NCBI GenBank assembly: GCA_002256435.1
Contig: NKJC01000003.1
Location: 401,264-465,263 of the forward strand
Direction of reading: 5' to 3'
DNA from: Chitinophagaceae bacterium BSSC1
GTDB taxonomy: Bacteria; Bacteroidota; Bacteroidia; Chitinophagales; Chitinophagaceae
DNA: 64,000 nt
The translations under genes were made by a program, and so were the position numbers. Shown piece by piece: positions 1 to 8,320 of this stretch. Below the pieces are notes generated by a model that saw only the letters and a list, made by a program, of their open reading frames with translations, did no database searches and was not told where the DNA came from. Each line of letters begins with the position of its first letter. Position 1 is the stretch's first letter.

Positions 1-871
1 CATCCCCAATTACAAAAATGTTAGCAAAGTCTTTTGATTGTAAGGTTTCTTTATTAGTTGGAACAAAATTCAAATCATCTCCCAAGCTAGACCTTTCCAT
101 TAAAGCATCGCCTTTATTGGTGGGCACGGTTACTAATAAATCAAAGGATACTTCTTTACCACCATAGTCTACAATCTTCTTGGATTCATTGTCAATTTCA
201 GCAATAGCAAAATCGCTTTCAATGGCAATATTTTTTTCAGCAAGCAAATGCTCCAATGCTGCAGTAGATTTAGGTTTGGTGAATGCACCACTTAAAGGAG
301 TCACATAAGTGATATTTACTTTATCTCGCATCTGCTTGTCTTTAAAATAAGCGTCTGCTAAAAACGCAAATTCTAAAGGAGCTACCGGACATTTAATAGG
401 CATTTCAGTAATATGAATCACCAGATTTCCTCCCTCCCATTCACGCAATTTATTCCGTAATGCTAGTGCACCTTCAAAAGTGTAAAAGTCAAAAACAGAT
501 TTTTGCCATTCCTCACCTAGCATGCCCTCTGTTTCTTCGGGCGCAATTTTAGAACCTGTTGCAATAATGAGCAAGTCAAAAGCTAGGTCATTTCCATTGG
601 CCAATTTTACCACTGATGCATTGCCGTCTATTTTACTAATCTGTTCTGTTATCAGATCTACATCAGTTGGTATAAAATCTTCAATCTGCTTAACAATTTG
701 TTCTGGTGTATATATATCAAAGGGTAGAAAAAGGTACCCAGGTTGATAATGGTGTTCTTTTCTTTCATCTACTATACTGATTTTCCATTCCTTTTTATCT
801 AATTTATGATGCAAATGATTTGCCATCATGGTTCCTGCTGTACCCGCTCCTAAAATGAGTAGTTGTTTCAT
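1..871 (-). CDS. Sulfide:quinone oxidoreductase-like FAD flavoprotein (3' end outside window)
   Basis: The reverse strand reads open from an ATG at 871 to the window edge (290 codons), so the C-terminus is missing. The N-terminus MKQLLILGAGTAGTMMANHL holds the GxGxxG dinucleotide-binding loop of FAD/NAD(P) oxidoreductases. A second conserved segment, ATGSKIAPEE, and a final VIGD just before the edge fit the FAD-binding pattern of the sulfide:quinone oxidoreductase and NADH dehydrogenase-2 group. Cys161 in IKCPVAP sits where sulfide:quinone oxidoreductases carry their first redox cysteine; the second one would lie in the missing part. Family role: oxidation of sulfide to polysulfide with electrons passed to quinone at the inner membrane. 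It is divergent from the efflux operon at 1054. Family placement is firm; the exact substrate is inferred. Confidence 0.8.
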   Translation of the reverse strand, partial: MKQLLILGAGTAGTMMANHLHHKLDKKEWKISIVDERKEHHYQPGYLFLPFDIYTPEQIVKQIEDFIPTDVDLITEQISKIDGNASVVKLANGNDLAFDLLIIATGSKIAPEETEGMLGEEWQKSVFDFYTFEGALALRNKLREWEGGNLVIHITEMPIKCPVAPLEFAFLADAYFKDKQMRDKVNITYVTPLSGAFTKPKSTAALEHLLAEKNIAIESDFAIAEIDNESKKIVDYGGKEVSFDLLVTVPTNKGDALMERSSLGDDLNFVPTNKETLQSKDFANIFVIGD

Positions 872-1053
872 ATAAATAGTTTCAATTCAATTAATTGATT
901 CTTACACAAAGTTCATTTTAGGTCTTGAGCACCTTTGTGATGTTAGTTACATAAGAACATGATATATATCAGGAAACGGTCTGGGTAGTTGGGTGACAAT
1001 TGTTACAGTGGCAGCATTTTGGGGAAACTACTTTCGCATCAAATTGAAGATGC
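872..1053. promoter_or_regulatory. Divergent promoter region between flavoprotein and efflux operon
   Basis: These 182 bases separate two divergent start codons. GATATATATC at 961-970 is a perfect palindrome. GTGACAATTGTTAC at 993-1006 is a 14-base palindrome with one mismatched pair. TACTTTCG near 1029-1036 resembles the Bacteroidota -7 element TAnnTTTG and would serve the tolC-side operon. The palindromes are candidate operators; I cannot name the regulator. Confidence 0.4.
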
Positions 1054-2391
1054 ATGTTACACAAACTCTCACCTTACAAATTGATGCTGGGATTGCTATT
1101 GTTGTCTAAACTTGGAATTGCCCAGATCCAAGAGCCTGTTAAGTATTTAAAGCTAGATGAAGCAATTGAAAAGGCCTATCAACAAAATAGGGCCATTCAA
1201 TTAGCAAAAATGGATGAAACCATTGCAGGATCTAGGCTTAAACAAACGGATGCCCTTTACCTACCGCAAGTTGGGCTTAGTTATACAGCCATGACTACCA
1301 ACAATCCACTCAACGCTTTTGGATTTAAGTTGCAACAAAAAAGCATTTCAGCAGCAGATTTTAACCCTGATTTGCTTAACAATCCTAAAGGCACTCCTGA
1401 CTTTAGCACAAAACTAGAAGTCATGCAGCCCATCATCAACTTAGATATGCTGTATCAGAAAAAAGCTGCTGAAAAGCAAGCAGAAATGTATCAGTATCAA
1501 ACAAAAAGAACTACAGAAGCTATAAAACTAGAGGTACAGAAAGCCTATTTTCAACTGGGACTAATTCATGCCTCTATTCAGGTTTTAAAGGATGCTTTGG
1601 CTACTTCAAAAACCGTTGAAGCATTTACAGACAATCGTTTCAAACAAGGGTTGATTCAAAAATCAGACTTATTAAATGCCCAATTACAGGTACGATCTGT
1701 AGAAACCAATTTAGCAAAAGCAGAATCCAATCTAGGAAATGCATCTGACTTTATGAGCATATTAATGGGACAAACTACTGATCAAATTTATAGCGTTGAT
1801 GAAATTCCAGTCACTACCACCGCTTTATTAGGAACGGCGCCTATTACCTCAGCCGATAGAGCAGACTTTATGGCTATGCAAAAAGCCATTGATGCAACTG
1901 ATTTAAACATTACTGCATCAAAAAAAAGTTACTTACCCAAACTGAATGCTTTTGGATCATATCAGCTAAATGATAGTAGAATGCTTGGCTTTGGAGCCAA
2001 TGCATATTTAGCTGGGGTTCAATTGTCTTGGGATATTTTCAAGGGCAATCGTACTAAAAACAATATTGCTACACAAGTATTAGAAAAGAACAAACTGTTA
2101 AATCAATTACAACAACAAAGAGAGCAGGCTCAACTAGAAGTAGGAAAAGCTTACCGTGATTTGAACAATGCATCCTATCAAAGAATACAACAGGAAAAAG
2201 CTGTAGAACAAGCTTCAGAGTCATTGCGGATTTTACAGAATCGCTACCAACAGGGTTTGGTGAATACCACAGACGTGTTAATGGCTACCACTCAATTAGC
2301 CCAACAACAATTAGCACTCATACAAGCCAGCTACGACAAACAAATCAGCCTTGTACAAATTGAATTCATGACTGCCACCAATAAAAAATAA
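1054..2391 (+). CDS. TolC family outer-membrane efflux protein
   Basis: This 445-residue protein is the outer-membrane channel of a tripartite efflux pump. It has a signal peptide ending near GIAQ (about residue 24), followed by the two repeated helical outer-membrane-efflux units of the family. The first spans roughly residues 30-220 and the second roughly 250-440, with long coiled-coil stretches rich in Gln, Ala and Leu such as the LNQLQQQREQAQLEVGKAYR region. The length is normal for TolC proteins. The adaptor follows after 18 bases and the permease directly after that, so the three parts are co-transcribed. A nearby ATG at 1050 is in another frame. Confidence 0.93.
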   Translation: MLHKLSPYKLMLGLLLLSKLGIAQIQEPVKYLKLDEAIEKAYQQNRAIQLAKMDETIAGSRLKQTDALYLPQVGLSYTAMTTNNPLNAFGFKLQQKSISAADFNPDLLNNPKGTPDFSTKLEVMQPIINLDMLYQKKAAEKQAEMYQYQTKRTTEAIKLEVQKAYFQLGLIHASIQVLKDALATSKTVEAFTDNRFKQGLIQKSDLLNAQLQVRSVETNLAKAESNLGNASDFMSILMGQTTDQIYSVDEIPVTTTALLGTAPITSADRADFMAMQKAIDATDLNITASKKSYLPKLNAFGSYQLNDSRMLGFGANAYLAGVQLSWDIFKGNRTKNNIATQVLEKNKLLNQLQQQREQAQLEVGKAYRDLNNASYQRIQQEKAVEQASESLRILQNRYQQGLVNTTDVLMATTQLAQQQLALIQASYDKQISLVQIEFMTATNKK

Positions 2392-2409
2392 ACTGAAAAA
2401 GCAATAAAA

Positions 2410-3504
2410 ATGAAAAAGACAGTATACAGTATTATCACAATAGGCGCATTAGCCCTTGCATCTTGCTCCAGTAAAGAAAAACATGAATCAACGTCTACAA
2501 AATCTGATTCAGCTATTCTAGTAACCATTGCAAGCCCAACAGGCAATAATGGCAACGGTTTAAGTTTGAGTGGTCAGGTAGAAGCAGGGCAAACTGTACA
2601 AATAAGCACCAGAGTAATGGGATATATCACTTATTTGAAAGTGAAAGCTGGTGACCATGTATCAAAGGGACAACTATTGGTATCAATAAGCAATGAAGAC
2701 ATTCTTGCAAAAAGGGCCCAAGCCGATGCTATGATAGCAGAAGCTGAAGCAGCGGTTAAAAATGCCAAAAAAGACGAAGAAAGATTTACTGCATTGTACA
2801 AACAACAAAGTGCATCAGCCAAGGAATTAGACAATATCAACTTACAATACAGTGCTGCAAAAGCTAGACTAGACGGTGCTAAACAAATGCGTTCTGAAAT
2901 TAATGCCATGTTAGCCTATACCAATCTTACTGCCCCCTTTTCCGGTATGGTGAGTCAGAAAATGGCAGAAGCTGGCGCTATGGCAAGTCCAGGTATGCCA
3001 ATTCTAACCATTGAAGAAGGTGGTGCCTTTCAAATTAGTGCCAGTGTACCAGAAAATTTAATTGCCCAAGTGCACCAAGCTGCAGAAGCTACAATAAGCA
3101 TCAAAGCAATTGACAAAATTATCAAGGGAACAGTGGTTCAAATAAACCAATCGTCCCAATTTACTGGTGGACAATACCTCATTAAGATTCGTTTAAGTGG
3201 TACTGATCAAAAAGGTCTTTACTCAGGTATGTATGCCAATGTATTCATCCCATTAAAATCAACTTCCGTAGCCTTAAGTACAGATAGCCCAATTATGGTA
3301 CCTGTTTCTGCAATTACCTACAAAAATCAACTGGCAGGCTTATATACCATCAGTAGCAACAACACAGCACTATTGCGCTGGGTTAGATTGGGCAAAACAA
3401 CGGGCAATATGGTAGAAGTGCTTACTGGATTACAGAAAGATGAAACCTATATCAGTAGTGCAGAAGGAAAATTATTTAATGGCGCACCAGTAAAAACCAA
3501 ATAA
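2410..3504 (+). CDS. RND efflux periplasmic adaptor (membrane fusion protein), lipoprotein
   Basis: The protein links the inner-membrane RND permease to the TolC channel. A lipoprotein signal peptide ends at Cys19 (ALASC). A barrel-sandwich (biotinyl-lipoyl-like) half-motif, VKAGDHVSKGQLLVSI, lies around residues 78-93. An alpha-helical hairpin follows (about 95-165), then the second lipoyl half with LTAPFSGMVSQKMAEAGAM, and a beta-barrel domain with VPENLIAQV. At 364 residues it has normal family length. It ends three bases before the permease start, so translation is probably coupled. Confidence 0.93.
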   Translation: MKKTVYSIITIGALALASCSSKEKHESTSTKSDSAILVTIASPTGNNGNGLSLSGQVEAGQTVQISTRVMGYITYLKVKAGDHVSKGQLLVSISNEDILAKRAQADAMIAEAEAAVKNAKKDEERFTALYKQQSASAKELDNINLQYSAAKARLDGAKQMRSEINAMLAYTNLTAPFSGMVSQKMAEAGAMASPGMPILTIEEGGAFQISASVPENLIAQVHQAAEATISIKAIDKIIKGTVVQINQSSQFTGGQYLIKIRLSGTDQKGLYSGMYANVFIPLKSTSVALSTDSPIMVPVSAITYKNQLAGLYTISSNNTALLRWVRLGKTTGNMVEVLTGLQKDETYISSAEGKLFNGAPVKTK

Positions 3505-3507
3505 CAC

Positions 3508-6500
3508 ATGAAAAACGGATTCTCAGGAAATATAGCCAAGGCATTTTTGCAGTCAAAACTAACCATCTTGTTAATGGTTGCTTTTTTACTCATTGGAGGT
3601 TATAGTACTTTTCTTATCCCAAGAGAAGAAGAACCACAAATACAGGTTCCAATGGCAGATATCTTTATAGGATATCCTGGCGCAGAACCCAAGGATGTTG
3701 AAACCAAAGTTGCAGCACCAATAGAAAAATTCATCTCCAATATCAAAGGAGTGGAATATGTGTATTCTACTTCTATGAAGGGACAAGCCATGTTGATTGT
3801 ACAGTTCAAAGTAGGTGAAGACGTGGAACGTTCCTTGGTAAAACTCTACAGTGAATTAATGCGCAATATGGATAAAATGCCGCAAGGCGTTACCCTTCCA
3901 TTGATTAAAACAAGGGCCATTGATGATGTTCCTGTTTTAGGCGTTACCCTTTGGAGTGAGTCTTATGATGACTATCGCTTAAAACAAATTGGTCAGGAAT
4001 TGGGTAATGAAATCAAGAAAATCAATGATGTTTCTGATATTAATTTATTAGGTGGTAGAAGTAAAGAAGTGAAAGTGCTTTTAGACAAACAAAAAATGGC
4101 AGAGAACCATATTGACTTTCTATCTATAAGTAAAATGATCCAAGCTGGTAATATTCAATTCCAAAGTGGAAACTTATTACAGAAAGACACAGCCTATTCT
4201 GTAGAAACTGGAAACTTCTTAACCAATGCAGATGATGTTTCTAATCTGGTGGTTGGTATTAACCAACAACAACCTGTTTACTTAAAACAAATTGCAACTG
4301 TAGAAGAAGGACCTGAAACTTCAAATCAATATGTGTTATTTGGTTACGGAAAAGCCAGCGCTAATAACCTAAAATCACATCCCTCCAATTATCCTGCAAT
4401 TACCATTTCAGTGGCCAAGAAAAAAGGCGCTGATGCTATGAAATTATCAGAAGAGATTATTCAAAAAATTGCCCATCTAAAAAAAGATTTGATTCCAAAT
4501 GAAGTACAAGTAACTACCACTAGAAACTATGGAGAAACCGCATCAGCAAAGGTTTCCGAGTTATTGTTCCATTTGTTTATTTCTATTGTAGTGGTAACCC
4601 TATTTGTAATGCTGGCCATGGGCTGGAGAGGTGGATTAGTTGTTTTTTTATCTGTACCAGTAACATTCGCACTCACTTTATTCAGTTACTATTTCATGAA
4701 TTATACCTTGAATAGAATTACGCTATTTGCCTTGGTATTTATCACTGGGATAGTAGTAGATGATAGCATCATCATTGCGGAAAACATGCACCGGCATTTT
4801 AAAATGAAAAAACTACCCCCACTTCAGGCAGCTATCTATGCCATAAATGAAGTGGGCAACCCTACCATTTTGGCAACATTTACAGTGGTAGCGGCAGTTT
4901 TACCCATGGCATTTGTTTCCGGAATGATGGGACCTTATATGAGCCCAATGCCTATTGGCGCATCTATTGCCATGATGCTATCACTAATTGTAGCATTAAC
5001 CTTAACACCATACTTGGGTTATATCTTTTTACGTGAAAAAGAATCCAAAGGAATTAGTCATGAAGAAAGCAAACCACATACACTTGAATCTACAGGCATC
5101 TATAAAATCTATCTAGCTTTTATTCAACCTATGTTAGAAACAAGGTGGAAACGTTGGACATTTATTCTAAGCATTGTAGTCATTTTGGTAGGATCTATGC
5201 TTTTGTTTTATACCAAAACAGTAGCGGTAAAAATGTTGCCCTTTGACAACAAAAATGAGTTCCAAGTAGTCATTGATATGCCTGAAGGAACAACGCTAGA
5301 AAAAACACAAGCAGTAACCAGAGATATTGCAGACTATGTTTCAAGACAGTCCATGGTCATGAATTACCAAGCATATATAGGCATTTCAGCACCAATCAGC
5401 TTTAATGGATTGGTTAGGCATTATGACTTGAGAAGAAGCGAGAATATGGCCGATATTCAAGTAAACTTGGTAGATAAAGAAGAAAGAAAAATTCAGAGTC
5501 ATGCCATTGCCAAAGAAATGCGTGCACCCATTCAAGCCATTGCAAAGAAATACCATGCAAACGTAAAAATTGTAGAAGTTCCACCAGGTCCTCCTGTATT
5601 ATCTACACTTGTTGCAGAGATTTACGGACCAGATTATGCAGAACAAATAAAAATAGCACAGCAGGTAAAAGAGCGATTTGCCAAAACAGCAGATGTAGTA
5701 GATACAGATTGGATGGTAGAAGATGACCAACCAGAATTCCACTTAGAAGTAGACAAAGAAAAAGCCATGCATCATGGAATTGCTACTGCTCAAATAGCAG
5801 CTACTATTAATGGCGCTCTTAGTGGAATGAATACAGGCAATGTTTATCAGCCTAATGGCTATCATCAAACAGCAATAAAATTACAGTTGAATGATATGGA
5901 CAAGTCTAGTATGGATGATTTACTTGACTTAAAAATTATTGGTGCACAAGGCAACGCAGTACCTGTAAGAGACTTGGTTATTGTAAATAAGCAGGTAAAA
6001 CAAAAAAGCATCTATCGTAAAAATCAGAAAGAAGTAGTGTATGTTTTAGCGGATATGGCAGGAAAATTAGAAAGCCCTTCTTATGCCATTTCAAATATCT
6101 CTGATAGCCTTGGAACGCTTTCAGTTCCAAAGGGATATAGCATCAAAGAAGAATATACCCATCAACCTGATTTAGAAGACAATTTTTCTTTGAAATGGGA
6201 TGGAGAATGGCAGATCACTTATGAAGTATTTAGAGACTTGGGAATAGCATTCGCTGTTGTCATCTTAATGATTTATATACTAATCGTGGGTTGGTTTCAG
6301 AATTTCTTGGTACCCCTAGTTATGTTAGCTGCCATACCATTGTCCTTGATTGGAATTATTCTTGGACATTGGATGATGGGCGCCTATTTTACTGCTACCT
6401 CTATGATTGGTTTTATTGCATTGGCTGGTGTAATGGTCCGAAACTCGGTATTGCTAATTGACTTTATCAATATCCGGCTTGACGAAGGTGTTCCATTAAA

Positions 6501-6720
6501 ACAAGCTATCATTGAAGCAGGAGCAGTAAGAACCACTCCCATTCTATTAACAGCGGGAGCTGTGGTTCTAGGAGCCGTGATTATTCTATTTGACCCCATT
6601 TTCCAAGGGTTGGCCATCTCTCTAATGGGAGGAACCATTACCTCTACCTTCTTAACACTATTGGTAGTTCCCTTGCTGTACTTTAAGATGATGCGTAAAA
6701 AATATCCAGTTAAAAAATAA
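3508..6720 (+). CDS. RND family efflux permease
   Basis: A 1070-residue inner-membrane proton-driven exporter of the AcrB/HAE1 type. It shows the expected twofold repeat: a transmembrane helix near residue 15-35, a large periplasmic porter domain, a helix bundle near 345-510, then a second helix near 545 with porter domain and a bundle near 905-1060. The motif GIVVDDSIIIAENMHRH in the first bundle is the typical RND signature, and its counterpart GVMVRNSVLLIDFINIR lies in the second. I do not see the acidic DxxDE pattern that would mark a CzcA-type metal pump, but this is weak evidence. The substrate is unknown; the neighbouring flavoprotein, PII-like protein and DUF2892 peptide hint at a stress or sulfur role. 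Confidence 0.93.
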   Translation: MKNGFSGNIAKAFLQSKLTILLMVAFLLIGGYSTFLIPREEEPQIQVPMADIFIGYPGAEPKDVETKVAAPIEKFISNIKGVEYVYSTSMKGQAMLIVQFKVGEDVERSLVKLYSELMRNMDKMPQGVTLPLIKTRAIDDVPVLGVTLWSESYDDYRLKQIGQELGNEIKKINDVSDINLLGGRSKEVKVLLDKQKMAENHIDFLSISKMIQAGNIQFQSGNLLQKDTAYSVETGNFLTNADDVSNLVVGINQQQPVYLKQIATVEEGPETSNQYVLFGYGKASANNLKSHPSNYPAITISVAKKKGADAMKLSEEIIQKIAHLKKDLIPNEVQVTTTRNYGETASAKVSELLFHLFISIVVVTLFVMLAMGWRGGLVVFLSVPVTFALTLFSYYFMNYTLNRITLFALVFITGIVVDDSIIIAENMHRHFKMKKLPPLQAAIYAINEVGNPTILATFTVVAAVLPMAFVSGMMGPYMSPMPIGASIAMMLSLIVALTLTPYLGYIFLREKESKGISHEESKPHTLESTGIYKIYLAFIQPMLETRWKRWTFILSIVVILVGSMLLFYTKTVAVKMLPFDNKNEFQVVIDMPEGTTLEKTQAVTRDIADYVSRQSMVMNYQAYIGISAPISFNGLVRHYDLRRSENMADIQVNLVDKEERKIQSHAIAKEMRAPIQAIAKKYHANVKIVEVPPGPPVLSTLVAEIYGPDYAEQIKIAQQVKERFAKTADVVDTDWMVEDDQPEFHLEVDKEKAMHHGIATAQIAATINGALSGMNTGNVYQPNGYHQTAIKLQLNDMDKSSMDDLLDLKIIGAQGNAVPVRDLVIVNKQVKQKSIYRKNQKEVVYVLADMAGKLESPSYAISNISDSLGTLSVPKGYSIKEEYTHQPDLEDNFSLKWDGEWQITYEVFRDLGIAFAVVILMIYILIVGWFQNFLVPLVMLAAIPLSLIGIILGHWMMGAYFTATSMIGFIALAGVMVRNSVLLIDFINIRLDEGVPLKQAIIEAGAVRTTPILLTAGAVVLGAVIILFDPIFQGLAISLMGGTITSTFLTLLVVPLLYFKMMRKKYPVKK

Positions 6721-6730
6721 AACAAATAAC

Positions 6731-7045
6731 ATGAAATTCTTTATAGTAACCTGCGTGAAGGAATCACGAAAAACAGTGTACCAACTGTTTAAGCAAGCAA
6801 ATATTAATGCATTTAGCAGTACTGATGTAGTAGGTTTTAAAGACAACCAAGAGCAAAACCCATTAGAGGAATGGTTTGCCCGTGGCGATGAACAATTTGA
6901 TTCAGAAATGATTTTCAGTTTTACTTCTGATGCTAATGCAAGAAAGGGAATGACCTTGGTTCAAGAACACAATGAAACACATCCAACCAGATTTCCCATT
7001 CGCGCATTTATAGTTCCCGTAGAAACATCAAGTTATTCATCCTAA
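6731..7045 (+). CDS. PII-like small protein linked to the RND pump
   Basis: This 104-residue soluble protein starts with FFIVTCVKESRKTVYQLF and continues through NINAFSSTDVVGFKD, a beta-alpha-beta unit very like the start of PII signalling proteins. A variable stretch rich in acidic residues (about 39-58) sits where PII proteins have their T-loop. A second beta-alpha-beta unit, SEMIFSFTSDANARKGMTL to FPIRAFIVPVE, completes a ferredoxin-like fold. It begins 10 bases after the permease and is in the same operon. PII-like proteins often bind small ligands or metals and control a neighbouring transporter; that role here is inference from fold and position. I see no clear ATP-binding motif of classical GlnB/GlnK. 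Confidence 0.75.
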   Translation: MKFFIVTCVKESRKTVYQLFKQANINAFSSTDVVGFKDNQEQNPLEEWFARGDEQFDSEMIFSFTSDANARKGMTLVQEHNETHPTRFPIRAFIVPVETSSYSS

Positions 7046-7055
7046 ACCAATTATC

Positions 7056-7241
7056 ATGAAAGAAAGAATAGTAAGAGCAGTAGCAGGAAGTATGGTATTA
7101 ATTAGTATACTGCTTGCCTTTAATGTAAATATCCAATGGCTATGGTTAGGCGTCTTTGTAGGTGTAAACCTATTGCAGTCTAGTTTTACTAAGTTCTGCC
7201 CCTTAGAATTGATTTTAAAGCAAATGAAGATCAAAGATTGA
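7056..7241 (+). CDS. DUF2892 (YgaP-like) small membrane protein
   Basis: A 61-residue protein with two hydrophobic stretches (about residues 8-22 and 26-44) separated by an Asn-rich turn, and the conserved family ending SFTKFCPLELILKQMKIKD with Cys48-Pro49. This matches the DUF2892 membrane module, which in E. coli YgaP is fused to a rhodanese (sulfurtransferase) domain. It lies 10 bases after the PII-like gene and ends the efflux operon; a terminator follows. The rhodanese connection of the family and the sulfide-oxidoreductase-like gene across the promoter together suggest a sulfur-species role, which is inference. Confidence 0.82.
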   Translation: MKERIVRAVAGSMVLISILLAFNVNIQWLWLGVFVGVNLLQSSFTKFCPLELILKQMKIKD

Positions 7242-7300
7242 GTTCTGTTGTCTCACTAATTATAAGTAAGATTAAAAATTAGTAATCAATACTTCAAAAT

Positions 7301-7336
7301 AAGAAAGCCCCTGACCAATTGGTCGGGGGCTTTCTT
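7301..7336. terminator. Bidirectional intrinsic terminator
   Basis: AAGAAAGCCCCTGACC pairs with GGTCGGGGGCTTTCTT around the small loop AATT. The stem is flanked by A- and T-rich ends on both sides. It lies between convergent genes (efflux operon and the SusD-associated lipoprotein), so it can stop transcription from both. Confidence 0.85.
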
Positions 7337-7387
7337 GTTAAGCTATTAAAGATTCAAACTACAAAAGCAATTTGAGTTCCTAATCGT

Positions 7388-8275
7388 TTATGGTTTTCTC
7401 AATACCAAATTAAATGTACCAAAAGAACCTTGGTCAACAGTATAAGCAATGGCTAGGGTAAGACCTTTACTACATGGAGTAACAACACTAGTAGCACCAG
7501 CAGCAACTGCCATATTTGGATTGGTATAACCCAAATTCCAAGTAAAGGCATTTCCAATTTTTTGCTTAGTAATTGTCATTTGATTGTTCAAAGTATTTAC
7601 TTTAACAATAATAGGCAAAGGACTTGTTACATAAGGATCAATGAATGAGAAAGTAGTGTTGTCAATTTTAGTCAACGTTACTACTTCACCTGGACTAAAG
7701 TCTCCAAATCCGTCAGAAACAACCACAAAGTTACCTTGGTAGATGGCAGGGTCATAAGCGCAGATAGCAGCAAAGCGGCTAAACTCACTAAAACCAGGCA
7801 TAGCAATTACACCAGCACCAGTACCAGCTCCAGTTGCAGGAAATGCTTCAAACATTCTATCACCAACATAAATATTTGGTGCAAAATCATAAGTATCACC
7901 TAAAGCAACGGCTGCTCCAAACAAGGTTTGGATATCTGCAGTAGTCAATGAAAAAGTTGCAGGCAAAGTGGTAACACCAGCTTTAAACACTTTTACGTTG
8001 GCAGCAGAACCATTCTTCCTTACAACTATATCCACTTTAGTAGGAGGAGTTGTTCCTGGGAAATAAAGGTCTACGCTAAATTTACCAGCAAAGCTAGCAA
8101 GGTTCAACATGTCAATGGCTTGTGAACCAGAAGCATCAATTTTAGTTGTAATAGCTGGAATATCATTGATGGTCACCTTATTAGTGATTGGCCCATCATT
8201 CTTGGTACAGCTAGTCAAAGCAAGAATAGCTCCAAGAAAGGTGGCTAGGTATATGCTTATTGTTCTAATTTTCAT
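7388..8275 (-). CDS. Lipoprotein encoded with the first SusC/SusD pair
   Basis: A 295-residue exported protein with a lipoprotein signal (Cys23 in LALTSCTK). The rest looks all-beta, with many Thr/Val strands and few charged residues, as expected for a surface binding protein made of Ig-like domains. I do not recognise a named catalytic domain. It lies 45 bases downstream of susD and ends the susC-susD transcript. By position it resembles the SusE/SusF-type surface lipoproteins that bind glycan for a SusCD transporter, but this is inferred from context only. Confidence 0.8.
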   Translation of the reverse strand: MKIRTISIYLATFLGAILALTSCTKNDGPITNKVTINDIPAITTKIDASGSQAIDMLNLASFAGKFSVDLYFPGTTPPTKVDIVVRKNGSAANVKVFKAGVTTLPATFSLTTADIQTLFGAAVALGDTYDFAPNIYVGDRMFEAFPATGAGTGAGVIAMPGFSEFSRFAAICAYDPAIYQGNFVVVSDGFGDFSPGEVVTLTKIDNTTFSFIDPYVTSPLPIIVKVNTLNNQMTITKQKIGNAFTWNLGYTNPNMAVAAGATSVVTPCSKGLTLAIAYTVDQGSFGTFNLVLRKP

Positions 8276-8320
8276 AATCTGTTAATTTTTTTATTAGTAT
8301 TTCAATCAAGAATAATGGGA

